Positions 1-12,643 of a stretch of 64,000 nucleotides of DNA are shown here, in pieces. The DNA comes from Physcomitrium patens. Its lineage: Eukaryota > Streptophyta > Bryopsida > Funariales > Funariaceae. Position 1 is the first letter of the stretch. Each line of letters begins with the position of its first letter. The notes beneath the pieces were generated by a model. It was not told where the DNA came from. It made no database searches and worked only from the letters and a program-made list of their open reading frames with translations. Made by a program: the position numbers and the translations under genes. The stretch spans positions 817,543 through 881,542 of the forward strand of contig NC_037269.1 in NCBI RefSeq assembly GCF_000002425.4, read 5' to 3'.

Positions 1-145
1 CATAGCAATACTTGTATATTTCTAAAGATATTTCAATTCAAAAAAAACTTGTGAAAAGAAATTTTACATAAAAAATTGTCTATCAATAACGTATCAATCT
101 TTTTTTCTTTGTCATGTATTGGTCAAATGTTTTGTATCTTCATTC

Positions 146-179
<34 letters not shown>

Positions 180-841
180 AAATTATCAAGAGTCAAGAAG
201 GTAATTGATAATATTAAACCTAGGGAAGTAGAATTATACTTTTAAAAGACAAATGGCACGTTTTTATTATGTATTATAGTAAAGAGAATTGTGTATCTAT
301 GTATTCAGTAAAAACCATATCTAATAAAGCTAATTTTATTACTTGAATTATAAGTGACAAAACAACATTTGCATTGAACTTAAAATTCATTAGTACTTGA
401 GGAATAGTTTCTTTTTGCGTTATTAGCTACAATAGCATCTAAACTTGAAAAAACCATCGAAATCACAAAAACTTAAGGTTAGATTGATGTCTATTTGCAT
501 TAATTCATTTTCATAAACTTGCTTATAGATAATTTCAGAAGAGAACATTATCTTCACTTCTACCAAATATCAACATTTTTATGATAAGATTAATTCTTTG
601 AAATTACAGCACTATACAAGTACTGTTTTAATCAAAATATCCTTACAGTTAAATAGTTCTTGTGTACATTTAGTTAAAAGAAATTAAGTGAATAAAGTAA
701 AAAAAATATTTTATACATATATATATATATATATATATATAAAATTTTGATCAGATTTTTTTCACTTCATGAAAGCTTTTAAAATCATTTCCAGATCTAG
801 ATCTATGTGCACATACACATACTCAATACAAGATTTTGCAG
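1..841. other. AT-rich left edge, no supported exon
   Basis: This stretch is strongly AT-rich. It carries (TA)n runs near 148-168, followed by a short GA run, and near 717-740. I found no exon with matching splice sites and phase. Short open stretches such as the one around 430-470 run into stops before a usable donor. Upstream exons of the gene beginning at 842 could lie here or beyond the left edge. The first visible exon of that gene starts at an acceptor, not at a start codon. Confidence 0.5.
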
Positions 842-3117
842 GAAAAAGAAAGAAGTACTATTGTTGAAAATGATTCAAACCTATCAAAATTAGAAGATTT
901 CTTTGTGATGGATAACACAAAAAGAAGAATGTTTGATTATATGAAAGATGCAATTGAATCACTTAAAGAAATGTTGATTTGCATATTTTCTTGGTGTTTG
1001 TCCACGGATGAAATACAAATGATGGAATTATCGCACAATGATTTGGAACTAAAAATACGTGAGTTCTTAACACATGGATTTACTTCATTCCAAGAAGAAA
1101 AATTAAACAAGAAGGATAAATTATTCAAATTAATAAAAGATCAATTATTTAAAACAATTGAAAATATAGTACAAACCCATGTAAGATGACAAATTAATCA
1201 TTCAGTTAAAGTCCTAATTCACTAAGATTAAATCATAAAGTATTTTAAAATTTTACTAAACATTCATGACAACACCCACATTCTCTATCCCCCCCCCTTC
1301 TTTAATCATTTTTTGTAAAACTCAAAATACTTTATGTATTTAACAGATAATTATTAAAATTTAATTAATAATATTCTTTTGTTTCACTAAACTGTTAATT
1401 AACTTGAACAAAAGTAATGAAAACTATTAGATGAGGTTTTAGATTATCCATGTCCAAAATTGTTACATAGAATACACAAAATTACATTCTTGCCCATAAA
1501 CATGGCAAAAATCATGATATCAGTAACATGACTTGGTGCAATTTGCATAAATTCTTCATAGTACTTTAAATGAAATGACAGTGTTACTAGAAACAAAACA
1601 ATAAAACTCCTAATTTTAACTCTTCCATACAACAACAATGAGATTTATTTTTAAAAAGCAATTAGTTAAAATTCACATTGAAGAATAAAATTTCAAAAAA
1701 ACTATAATCTTGCAGGAATGGAAAGAAGTTTTGGAAGTTGTACAATTGACAAATGCTCAAGAGAAAATGCCAAATGAACTTAAAAAAAGTCAAGTTGAGC
1801 AGCAAATGTTGTCTAAAGATGAATGTGCAAGGCTGGTCACCGAAAATTTAATCCCAGAATTTGTAAAACAAATGAAATGTGCCAACCACGAACTTTTACT
1901 GCAAATGCTTCAAACAGTACAAATTGAAGAAGTTGATTCCAAGGGTGTTTTGTTCGAAAGTTTACTTAAAAAGTTTGAGCTTGCAAACCCAATTGTCAAA
2001 AACCCAAACCTTGTAACTGAAGTGCTTTCAAGTCTACAGAATGGGATGGACAATCTGGCAGAAGTTTGTATGCACAAATGCAAACAAAAAACCCTAAAAG
2101 GAAAAAATAGCACCAAACACATCTTTTTAGGGCTAATGAATTATTTGCATTTGCCTCATTTATTGCAAAAATGTGAACCATGGAAACCCAATACCACCAA
2201 GATTTACATGAACGAAACTAATCACAATGATCATAAAGAAGAAGCCAAGTATATGAAAACTTCCCACAATTGGTTGCATTCTCAATGTGCACAAAACATC
2301 AAAGAAGGGTTCCATAGCGGGTTTCGAGAAGAAGAAGAGCCTTTAAGAATGGAAAGGAATGATTTTGTCATTGAAGGAGAACAACTTCAACATGATGTGG
2401 GAAAAATCAAAAGGACCCAAGATGCATTGCAAAACGTGGCTCTTGTTGCGATTCATCCTAATTTAGAGCTACCCAAAAAATCCATCAAACTTTGTCTTTG
2501 CATTGGGTGTTGTTTGCAACAAAGCAAAGACAAAGAGAGTTGTGTCAATCACTTGGAAGGTGCTTTACTTTTTAATATTAAAAATAAGTATAATGAATTT
2601 TTCAATCGAATAAAAAAGGAATCTAATCTTATTGGATATTATGAACTAGAATTTTTGAGTGTATGAATATAGTATAATTTGTCATCCTATAGATTCTAAA
2701 TACTTGTGAAAAGAAATTTTACAGTCACCTTTAATCAGTATATTCAAGTAAATTCAATTAGTTTATTGAATTAATTTTTTTAACTTTTGTTTTTTTACAT
2801 ATTTTGAATATTTAAGATTAAATCAATCAGTCAATTATGTAAAAGTATAATCAAACAGAAAAGTCCAGAGTTTCTTATAAAACATGACTATTCATTTGAT
2901 AATTTCATGGTTAATCTTTTGTTTGATAAATTAAATGATGCCATTCATACGAAAAATAGACATTATTGAATATGGGAGAAAAGAATCTAATATAAAACAC
3001 ATGAAGTCAAACAAATGTAGATTGAAACAATGGAATTGTTATATGACCTTATTTAAACCAAAATCTAAAGACAAACATGTGGTACTAAAATGCTACAAAT
3101 TTATAATAAACACAGAG

Positions 3118-3191
<74 letters not shown>

Positions 3192-3906
3192 AGTGATTGA
3201 ATTCTACAAAAATATGTAATAAAAATCTGCATACTTTTAAAAGTGTAAAAAAAATATCCAAAAATACATGTTCATTATGTTTCATATGCACAAGATTTAA
3301 TTCACTTTTATCTTTGAAATTTTAAATTATACAACATAACTTCCAATATCAAAAAGAGTCAATACAATGAAATGATATCTTCACATGAGTTTGTAGTTAA
3401 CATTTACAACGAATTATTCATTCATACGTTTTGAAAATTAATGCAGAAAAGTGTTTGTAAAACGAAGTTCCCCCTCTTCCACAAAGAACTTAAGAAATCA
3501 AAAGCTCCCAACTCAATGAAAATATCAATTGGTGAAGATAATATTTTACATATGCACAGTGAATGGCAAAAAGTAATCTCACACTGTAAAACTTTAATTC
3601 AGTCGTAAAAAAACAAAAATAAAAATAATAATAATAAAAAAAAAATCTTAAATTCTTTCTGTTTTGAATATAATAATGTAATAATATATATATATAGTAT
3701 ATATATATATATATATATATAGTATATATATATAGTAGAACTTAACTTAGATCAGTAATAAGCTCGTGTAAATTTAAATAATTTTAGCATAAAAAGTGTT
3801 TGAGATGCTCTAGGAACCAGTGGTGCAAAATAAGCAAATACAAAAAATAATTGCTATACTCAAGGAAGAGAAATTAAGCTCCAAAAATTTGAATCAAGAG
3901 AAATAA
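842..3906 (+). CDS. Unrecognised helical protein, at least four exons, 5' end not found
   Basis: Exons 842-1180, 1716-2660, 3447-3572 and 3814-3906 all begin after an AG and, except the last, end before a GT. All junctions are phase 0, so they join into one frame of about 500 codons ending at TAA 3904-3906. The 126-nt third exon and the 93-nt fourth are too short to stand out as isolated ORFs; the shared phase supports them. The protein is Lys/Glu-rich and looks alpha-helical, with a Cys cluster in exon 2 (KLCLCIGCCLQQ) and a coiled-coil-like C-terminus. I do not recognise the family. No start codon is visible, so the gene may continue past the left edge. After the stop the same frame stays open for another 35 or so codons, hinting at a shortened C-terminus. 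The fourth exon's acceptor has a weak pyrimidine tract. Given the other ciliary genes here, a flagellar role is possible but only inferred. Confidence 0.5.
3121..3186. repeat. Compound (TA)n-(GA)n microsatellite
   Basis: About 14 TA units run through a short TAGA transition into about 15 GA units. It sits in the intron between exons 1716-2660 and 3447-3572 of the left-edge gene. The same TA-then-GA arrangement recurs at 48062-48106 and 53089-53152. Confidence 0.9.
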
Positions 3907-4027
3907 AGTAATAAACTTGCTATGGTTATTTCTTCAAAAGGCACAAAATATAAGTCAAGTTATGGATCGTCAAAACATGACCACAAATTCAAATCTGAGC
4001 TATTGAATTTGTATTTTTATGTGTGTT

Positions 4028-4065
<38 letters not shown>

Positions 4066-6563
4066 CTATTTTTGTAAGACAATATCTACTATTAAATGAT
4101 ATGTGTCATATAAATAATCAAGTACACACACTTATATTTTCCAAAAGTGGATGATTTCCTCAGATATATAATTCTCTCAACACTTAATTTGCAAATGACC
4201 ATTTGACTTGAAATGTTATACACAATTTGTTATTAAAAAAATTAAGATCTTAAAATTACTCATTTATTTCTTATTGGGAAAACTTAATAAAACATTTGCA
4301 TTGATTATTTACAACTCAAATGAATGTATGAAAAATTTACATATGTTTTGACACATAATAAAATATCATTTAAAAGTTACTCTTAAAAAAACTTGGAATA
4401 TTCAATTACAATATTCTAGATGAAAGTATCTTTGAAATGAAATTACCAACAAATAACACATTCTTTTAAAGTAATGTAATCCAAATTTTTTGTGGCATAA
4501 TATTTTTGAAAATAGTAATAAAGAAGAAAAAATTAAAACATACACAAAAATAACAACTCATGTCATATTTAGTAATCATATTTTTATAATCAATTAAGAG
4601 TGGTTCAACATGATTCATGTAATTCATAATGTAGAACCATAAGTTTCATAGATTAATTTTAATAACGTGTTTTGTAGAATGATAACGACCTATATAAATA
4701 TTACTTTGCAAAAGTGTTCTAAACAATGACATTACAAAACCAATCCAAGTTTCGTTATTCAAGTCTTTGTTGATATTTTTTTACATGGCATTGGCAACTC
4801 AAAATAACTCCTTATTTCATTTGGTTTTCTCCTTGAATCAGGGTGTATATATATATATATATATATATATGAAGATATACAAATACATATATAGTCAAAA
4901 CATCTAAATATATGCATTATTATAAAGAACCAATTGTGTTAAATGTAAAATTTTAATGAAATTAGATACTTGTTTTGTTCAATTTAATGAGCAACAAAGA
5001 GTAAGTTATTGATTGTAACTATTTTTGAACATTATAGATTATCTACTAATTTTAAAAGTAAAAATTAATTTCTTCTTGCCACAATTTCAACCCTCTACAG
5101 GATGTAAAAATATACAACTCTTTCAATAGAACTCATTGATTGGCTAGTTTTCCTGTTCAGAAGAAACTCCATTTTCAAGAGAAGGTGGGTCTTTCTAGAA
5201 TCTTCAAAATATATTAACAAATGTAACTGATTTGTTGTATGTGAGTATTTTCAGTTTTATAACCTTTTCATTTCATTATTAGACTGTATGGTTGTGGAAG
5301 GACCCTGTATTCAAATGGAAAGTTACATACTTTATCTTTAAACAAATTTATCACACCTAATTCAAGTGCAATTAGGAATATACACACCAAATGTATTAAT
5401 TAGAAAATATATACATTAACTAAATTTTTTGGTAACCAAATAGTATATTGGAGCTAATAAAAATTATTTGTGAGATGGACATCTTTGTTTGATGTAATGT
5501 AGTTTGGACACACAACACAAAGCCTCAATACGAAAGATACTTTTGGAGTCCTTGTAAAGAGATCATTTAAACAATCTCAAGATATTTTTGATATTTATAG
5601 AAATTTCTCAAATTTATTCAAAGTTTATTACAAGCTTGGAAAGGTTAAATTTATATTTAATCCGTATCAATCAACATGCTTACAACCAAAACAAAGAAAG
5701 CATTGATTCTTTGAATCTTTTGATATTCTTAGAGTATTTTCTTTTAAGAAAATTTAAATCTTCTCGAATTTAGATTATGCTAAAACAATTTCCATGAAAG
5801 AGTGAACTTTTCAGCTATAAATTAGTAAAATAAAGATTTTAATTTTTCAATAAAAAATCAGACCAAAAAATATGCATTAAAAAATTATTATTTTTTAAAT
5901 TGGAGGCTAAGCAAGCAAATTGATTTTTTTTAGCATGATTTAATTGATTTAATAGAAAATGTGTATCCATAGAACATGAAATGATAAAAATGACTTGTGC
6001 CAAGTATAAAGAGATTAGTGAATCTTAAACCAATATTCTACTTTAATTATGTAGATAATCGTCACACAATATGTCAAACTGTAAATAAACAACAGCCCAC
6101 AAATAATTCAAAAAGAAGTTTATCACATCACACAAAACTTTTAATAGTTTGATTAAATGATATGTATATTTTAGATACATTCAACACCTTTTTCTTACTT
6201 TCTACTGCAACCTATAAGTTAAGAATTTATTAAAAATAATTTTATTAAAAAAGAAAAGTTGACAGAAACTGCAACCACTAATCAACATGATATAAGTGTA
6301 ATAATTCATGTATGTATATATTTATATTTATATACATTAGAATTTGTGCATTCGAAGTGGTAATTGAAACCCACAAAAACAAAAACAACAAGAGATGAAA
6401 ACCAGTTGGAGAGATTGTCCACCTTCTCATGAAATTCTAGCTTTAGTTATCGCAAATGCACACGGGAACGAAGCCCCAATAATCCATGGGTAATTAGGGT
6501 TTGAGGAAGATGGCCATGGCGGAGCAGTTGGAGTTTGGAGTTTGGAGTTGTTGTTGTTGTTAG
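3907..6563. other. AT-rich intergenic DNA
   Basis: No gene is supported here. The stretch holds (TA)n runs near 4035-4062 and 4845-4870. ORFs such as 5588-5773 have AT-driven composition (Ile, Asn, Tyr, Leu) and no splice context. The 3' UTR of the left-edge gene and the 3' UTR of CFAP99 on the other strand presumably occupy its two ends. A slightly more complex stretch at 6380-6563 adjoins the CFAP99 stop codon. Confidence 0.6.
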
Positions 6564-9500
6564 TTACATGCCGAGTTGGTTGGCAACGTCGATCGAGGGC
6601 TGCTCTTTGCGGCGCTCGTGAGCTTTCCTGCTCAGATACTGTGCTCGAGTCACTTGCCGCATGTGCGACACCATTCGTGCGGTAGCGTGCAGCTTTTGGC
6701 GCTTCTGTTCAGCAGCGGAAGCGGCAGGACGATGAGGGATAGATAAGGAGAAGACGAAGATGAAGGAGAAGAAGAAGCAGAAGCACAACTACGGATACTG
6801 CGAGGAGTGATGTTGCTCACGGTGGCGAGTTTGTCTTGGACATCACGGTGCTTGCGCTGCTGGTCTTGGAGGCGCTGCAGCTTGGCGAGGCGTAGGCGGT
6901 GGCGCAGCTCCGCAATCGACATCTCTGACAATGTCCCGTGGCCTCCCGTGGAATCGATGTCGAACTTGGGAATTTGATAGCATGATTCCTTCTCCAAAAA
7001 CTGCTTTGCCAAACCCACCGTTGTAATAATATGAACCATGACAATACCGACGGCAAAAAGTTTAACAGCATCGCATGTGGGCGACTTTGATAAGAAAGGA
7101 AGCGTACGTGGAGCTGTCGAACAAGCTCTTGTTTGCATTGGTACTCCCGAGCACGTTGTAGGGCGGCTACCGCAAGTCTATCCTCTGATTCCGCGTTTAG
7201 TTTTTTAACCATATTTTTCTTCTCATTGAAAATCACGTTTCTCTTCACCTACACAGTCGGAATAATACTCATGCTTATTCTCTTCTCATTGGTGAAACCC
7301 TAAACCTCTTGGAAGTTGGAATCAGTGATCACCGCATGGATTGTATGGCGCAGTTTTGGAAGTCATTTTAGAAGCTGCTGCACCTTGTTAACCTTCTCCT
7401 CCTCCTTGATCAAGTGATGCCTGAATCTGTTGGCAAAGCGGATGTTCTTCAGCAGCATTGCATGCTCATGGTGGATCCTCTTCTTCTCTTCCTTGGTGAC
7501 ACTCGCGGCCGCCCAATTCATGCACAGCTACCCGCCCACAGACACACATACACACACAAGCACCACAAAGCCAGTGCTTTTCTCATTCCAACCACACCCA
7601 CATACACACATAAATATAGTGTAAGGATTTAGGTTAGCATATTTGACACTCACATGCTTCTTTTTGGAGTCTCGGGCCGCTTGATCAGAGGCTATCACGG
7701 TGGCCTTCTTAAACTCAACATCCATGCAGTGTTCGATCTCTTGTTGGATTCGCATTTCATTCTACACAGCTACATCAAGGCCCAGCTGTTGTTAGCCAGT
7801 TTGTGATCAGGGTTGGTTGTCTTCACATAGCATGGACATGAGATGTGTCTCTTCTTCTACTACTACTTGAAGGTTGCTGCTGTTTATTATTTATTATTTT
7901 TCTAAAGCCGGGAGTGCCACGGAGGATGGTTTTGATTCCTCACTTCGTATGCTTTCATGTGGGAATCGTCTCGGAGCTCCCTCTCCAGATTTTGCAGTTT
8001 CTGCTTGTCCGAGTCGATTATTTTCTGAAATCTTGAGTGTTCTCGTAGCAAAGCAGCCGTGGTTAACTTGACCTGAACCATTGAAGAAGGAAACGACGTG
8101 GGGTCCGTGAATTCTTTTCTCGGCAGATCAATGCATAGGTTAGTACACCATAGCTCCGTTGCTATCGGCCGAACAGTTTGAGTTACAACTTGGACCATGA
8201 CTTGAAAATCATGAAAACGAGTTTTGAAACACATGTGCATCATTCTGAAAGCTAGCCAGGTGGTGGAAGGAACTAGGCTTGGGGTACATGACCTCAATCT
8301 CCGGCATACTTGGAACTGGTCCTGATTTGGGAACAATGTACTCACATTCCTTGGCCCTCTTCGTCTCAACCTGAACCGACACAAGATTGTGTGAGCTATC
8401 ACCCATCTCTCCCACAAGTATGACATGTTATCATGTCAGAGGTGTAATGCGAGGATATTTATGCAGGATTTCACGTGTTGTTTAACTTGCTCAACCCATC
8501 AGGAAGTCATGGCACACAGAATCATACAGTTCAAGAGTTTGAAGGGGGCTGGAGGGTTCACGAAACACCCACCTCTTCCCGAACAGTTTCAAGGTTTGTG
8601 GGCCTCTCCAGAGTTCGTAAGCGGAAGGGTTGATACCTGGGGTCCGAGTACTTCTCCCTCAGCAATGTCCGATTAAGCTTAAATACCTGAGACACACGTT
8701 TCATCTCTAACGTGCGGCCTTTGTCCCAGACTGGAGCCGGCTTTGCTCTGTATATGAACTGCGGGAGCCATAAAAAAACGAGGGTCACCGTCTCTTACCA
8801 ACTACCACGAGCAGCACTGAAGATGAACTACAAACATGAATTCCTAGACAAGCATCGGTTTCAAAAGATGGGCCGACTCACAGGCTCCGGTTCAACTTCC
8901 ACAGGATGCGTGTAATTGCTGACAGAGAGATTGAAAGGAATGACTGTCGTCGGAGGAGGAATGTAACGCAGATCCTCATCTGGTTCATACACAGCCTCCG
9001 CTAACCTTCAGCATGGTAAAGCAAAAACCCCGTCAGCAGTGCACAAACACTTCATACACACTCAAGCATTGTGAGCTACATATGAGCATTGCAGGGCAAC
9101 GATTCACGTACGTTTCGGCATAAGCTTGAGCTTCTTGGTGGAACAGCCGCAGGCCTCGAAGAAGATCGTTGACAAACTGCATTCACCCTCACGCAGACAG
9201 ACAGATGTACAGACATGCAAATAGTTTAAATGGTATTTAGTGTGAGGCATTTGCTAGATTGATGAGCTTCACACACATGGAGAGATCAGACACTGACCAC
9301 GCCATCGTAAAGCTTGAGCCAGTCTTCTTTGGAGTAAGAAATTATGAGCTCTTCCAGGAACAGTGCTTGTATGAAAGGCAGGACCTTCACTGGGACTTGG
9401 CTGGAACAAAGCCGCCTGCCACACACAGATTTCACAGATTTGCATTGTTAAATTGGACATAGAATGTGATATTGATGGAAAGCCTGGTATTACCCACATA

Positions 9501-10993
9501 CTAACTGTTTAACAAAAAAAAACACACCACAAGTCTAAGACAGTCAGAACGATGATAATAGCAATAAAAATGATAATAATAATAATAATAATAAAAAAAA
9601 ATAATGGTATTCAGCAATTTGTTATATTCATGAGATGTTTAAGAAATTGGATGTTCAGAAGTAAAAAATCTATATATTATGGCTGATTTCCTCTTTTTTA
9701 TTTCGTTATATTCTTTAGTTCAACGTTGGAGGTTTGAGATGCAAAAGATTGCAATGTAGTCCAGGAGTTAGGATATAAGTAGAGATTTTCTGTTTCCAGG
9801 TCATAAATGTATTTAGTATTGTGAACCTATGTTCGTTCCTAAATGTGCTTTTAGATTTTTGAGTGGTTAAAATACTAATTTGGTTGTTTGAAATTAATAA
9901 TAATTGCAAATATTAGTATTATAAAGCAAGAGTTTATAATATCCTATACGTTTGTTATTAAATAGTAATAGGCATATATTCATTTCACATGTATCATGAA
10001 AGAAAAAACATATATAGATAGATATTGATGAAGACTCAACACAACTTTTTACCCATAAACATCTATTATAAATGATACCATGATGATCTGAAATTCATGA
10101 GTGAGCACATTCTTAATAATACAATTGCATTAAAGGTATATCTATTGTATCTTCACACAGTTAACATTCGATAAACCGATATTTTGTTTTTGAACGATGA
10201 TTTATCCCAAACTTGTAAAAGTTTATGCCATACCAGTACTTACAAAAATGTGTATGAAAATAAATTTGCCCAATCTGTAAATTTGTAAATCAACGAAGAT
10301 TCACAATGCCGAAGTTTACAGCGTGTAATATCTACAGCAATGGCACAATTCATATACCAGAACAACAAACATTCATATATAATGAACATCGCATGATTCA
10401 CACAATGTGGTAAAACGCAATTGGCAGCTACGAAAGCAGATTCAACAGCATTTGTGCGTCTGGCAAGGACTCGATTACACGACCTGGTGATATTGAATAA
10501 TTGTAGTAGAAGTACGTTCCTAAAAATGCATGTTTTTTACAGAGCATAATGTGGTGTGAGGTTGTGGATTCAGAGCAGGGTGAGAGTGTGGGTTTCTCAC
10601 CGAAACTCACTCCACTTGAGCTCATCCAGGCGGAACACCGCCAGATACGTCAAGGCCTTGTACAGAAGCGCATCCTCGGCGCTCAATGAGGTCGCCCTCA
10701 CGGCGCAGAAATGCTTCAGAAACGCGTTGATTAGCCTCTGGTACCTGCAGTACCCAAACAGAACCTGCACACTCATGCATCAGCCAAGCATTAAAGGAAC
10801 GGACTGGATGGACCCCACAAATGATAGCGAAGAAAGAAAGAGGAAGTCACCTGCTTGACGAGAACAATGTCGTAGGGGTGGACCACGTTGTAGAGAGGCA
10901 GGAACACATCGGCATACGCGTCGGGAGTTTCTCCAGGCGCAGCCCGCTTCTCGTAGCTGCCGATTATCTTCTTGCAGGCTTCGATAAGCTCAC
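6564..10993 (-). CDS. CFAP99: CFAP99, cilia- and flagella-associated protein 99 (13 exons; N-terminus unresolved)
   Basis: Exons in transcript order: 10993-10851, 10764-10601, 9415-9298, 9176-9112, 9005-8882, 8758-8573, 8370-8293, 8072-7944, 7761-7654, 7527-7384, 7248-7108, 7000-6821, 6704-6564. Every junction is GT-AG with matching phase, mostly phase 0, giving 572 codons plus TAA. The identification rests on family signatures as I remember them. There is an N-terminal helical block with LTYLAVFRLDEL, then VKLTTAALLREHSRF, a long charged coiled coil, and the C-terminal block GHGTLSEMSIAELRHRL. CFAP99 is an axonemal protein; in a bryophyte it would act in sperm flagella. The first exon here enters in phase 1, so at least one 5' exon is missing. 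A candidate ends at 11339 before a GTAAGA donor with the right phase but contains no ATG. An AACCCTAA telo-box at 11619-11626 suggests the promoter is close upstream. Confidence 0.85.
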
Positions 10994-11630
10994 CTGCACG
11001 GATGGTGCAGTCAGTACACGGAGCAGGCATGCATTTCATGCATGTAATCAGTCGAACGGCACATGGGGTGTCAGCCAGTTTCTGTTGCGCAGCGGAACGG
11101 AGAACGAGAAAACGAGGGGGGTGGTGACCCTACCCGGGGAGAAGCTGCGCGCTTGCCCTCGCCAGGCTTTGGCTCGGACGGCTGCGTCGTTAGAGGCGCA
11201 GTGGCCGCACGGGGAAACTTTAATGGTGCTCTTCCGCCAATCTGCTGGTCCCGGTTCCTTGAGCGTGGTTTTCCTGTGTCGTAGCCTGGAGGTTGGAGCA
11301 TACCTGCAGCAGGTTTCCCCAACGAAGCCAAATCTTACCTCGATTCAATCCCTGGTTCGTGGTGTTCCGATGGGTAGGAAAATGGAAACACACCGATTGA
11401 TCGAAAACTGCAGAAATGTGAAGAATTAGCAACAATGCGCGGCAGTTACGAAACACGCCCACCTTCCTATCTCTTGGACAACATCTGCCGCCACAGGCAA
11501 GTGGTGAGAGCACAACTCATGCCCTCCGTGCCTAGACTTCCCCATTGTTCTCCGCCGGTGTTGTGCGTCACCGATCCTCCTTCAACCTCCGCTGCTGCTG
11601 CAACGCCTCCTCGTCGCCTTAGGGTTCAGA
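10994..11630 (-). promoter_or_regulatory. CFAP99 5' end and probable promoter, with telo-box
   Basis: This is GC-richer than its flanks and should hold the first exon(s) and promoter of CFAP99. On the minus strand there is a GTAAGA donor just below 11339, whose phase-1 reading joins the first confirmed CFAP99 exon. A good acceptor (TTTCTGCAG) lies near 11410. The ATG at 11545-11543 opens a short frame, but no donor in it has the required phase. The motif ttagggtt at 11619-11626 reads AACCCTAA on the gene strand, the telo-box common near plant transcription starts. The exact initiation exon is not resolved. Confidence 0.4.
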
Positions 11631-11685
11631 AACACGCCATTCTTTCATTTACATTTTTTTTTTCATATATATATATGAAACAATA

Positions 11686-11690
<5 letters not shown>

Positions 11691-11714
<24 letters not shown>
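11691..11714. repeat. (TA)n microsatellite
   Basis: About 12 TA units lie between the CFAP99 upstream region and the possible transcript at 11800. It is one of more than 30 such tracts in the window. Confidence 0.9.
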
Positions 11715-11719
<5 letters not shown>

Positions 11720-11799
11720 CTGCTAGTGTTATTGTTATTTTGACTCCTCGCCTGCAGATTTAGCTGCAATGCGTTGAAACCCACATGCTCAGAAACACG

Positions 11800-12214
11800 C
11801 GATGGACTTGCTGCTGCTCATCTATGCAATCATTTCCCTCTTTTGCATGATCTCAAACCCTAATTCAGATTTACCATGGCGTGGAGTCTTCGGCGTCATT
11901 ACTGTGGTCTCACTTTGTTGTTGATTGAGGTCACAGTTGGTAAGATTTTTTCTTTCTCATTTAATTTTTTCCTTTTATCTGTTTTTCTTATTAGGATAAA
12001 GTGCATAAAGGTGTACTTTTGATAGGGTTTCCTTGATTGTTTGAGATATCAATTTGTCTCATGTTATCGTTGCGAATGTGGAGTTAAGGTTTTTCAGGCA
12101 AAAGAAACCCCCTCATTTAGTTGGCATTGGGAAACAAAGTCTTTGCAAGCAAGCTATATAGAAGTAGCACTTGAAAACCATTGCATAGTTCCATTTGGCA
12201 ATGAGGAGATGTAG
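11800..12214 (+). ncRNA. Possible small spliced transcript, coding status unclear
   Basis: A plant telo-box (aaaccctaa, near 11855) is followed by an ATG in good context (ACCATGGCG, 11876) and a GTAAGA donor at 11940. An acceptor (TTTTTCAG) near 12097 opens a 38-codon stretch ending in TAG at about 12212, next to a GTGAGT motif. The two open stretches do not join in frame: the first ends in phase 1, while the second is open only when read from phase 0. A short overlapping ORF starts at 11802 with a hydrophobic N-terminus (MDLLLLIYAIISLF). The signals suggest a spliced RNA, perhaps non-coding or with an exon I could not place. No family is recognised. Confidence 0.25.
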
Positions 12215-12607
12215 ATGGTGAGTTCCTATCAAAATATCTAAACTAAGGTTACTTCTTGGTTCAAAGAAAAAGAATTATTTTGTTAACAATAATGATCAAA
12301 TAAACGAAGTTTTGCTAATGCCCTTCTCAAAAAACACAATTTAGCAAAGAGTAATTAGAGTAAAAGTCGTCTCTAAGCTTTTAAATGGTTACTTTATTAT
12401 AGTAATATTTTTAACTTCATAAAATACAACCTTGTTAATAATTATATGTTTTGTAGTTTTATAGGTTTTACATCTAAATCACATTAAGTAATTCTGATTT
12501 TATCACAATTATATCTTTATTTCAAATTACAATATATAATTACAATATATAATTACAATATAATCAGTCTTTATTGTTTCTAACTCTTAAAATTTGAATT
12601 AAATGCT

Positions 12608-12643
<36 letters not shown>

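Noticed and set aside
5090..5190. Possible 24-nt microexon between CTGTTCAG and GTGGGT near 5160-5185
   Set aside because: Eight codons without a partner exon or gene context; too short to support.
6650..7248. Long minus-strand ORFs that read through CFAP99 introns
   Set aside because: They leave the family-matching frame exactly at good GT donors; splicing restores the conserved C-terminal block.
10821..11429. 202-codon plus-strand ORF over the first CFAP99 exon and promoter
   Set aside because: It runs antisense to a confirmed CFAP99 exon and through its promoter; no domain and no conserved-looking segment.
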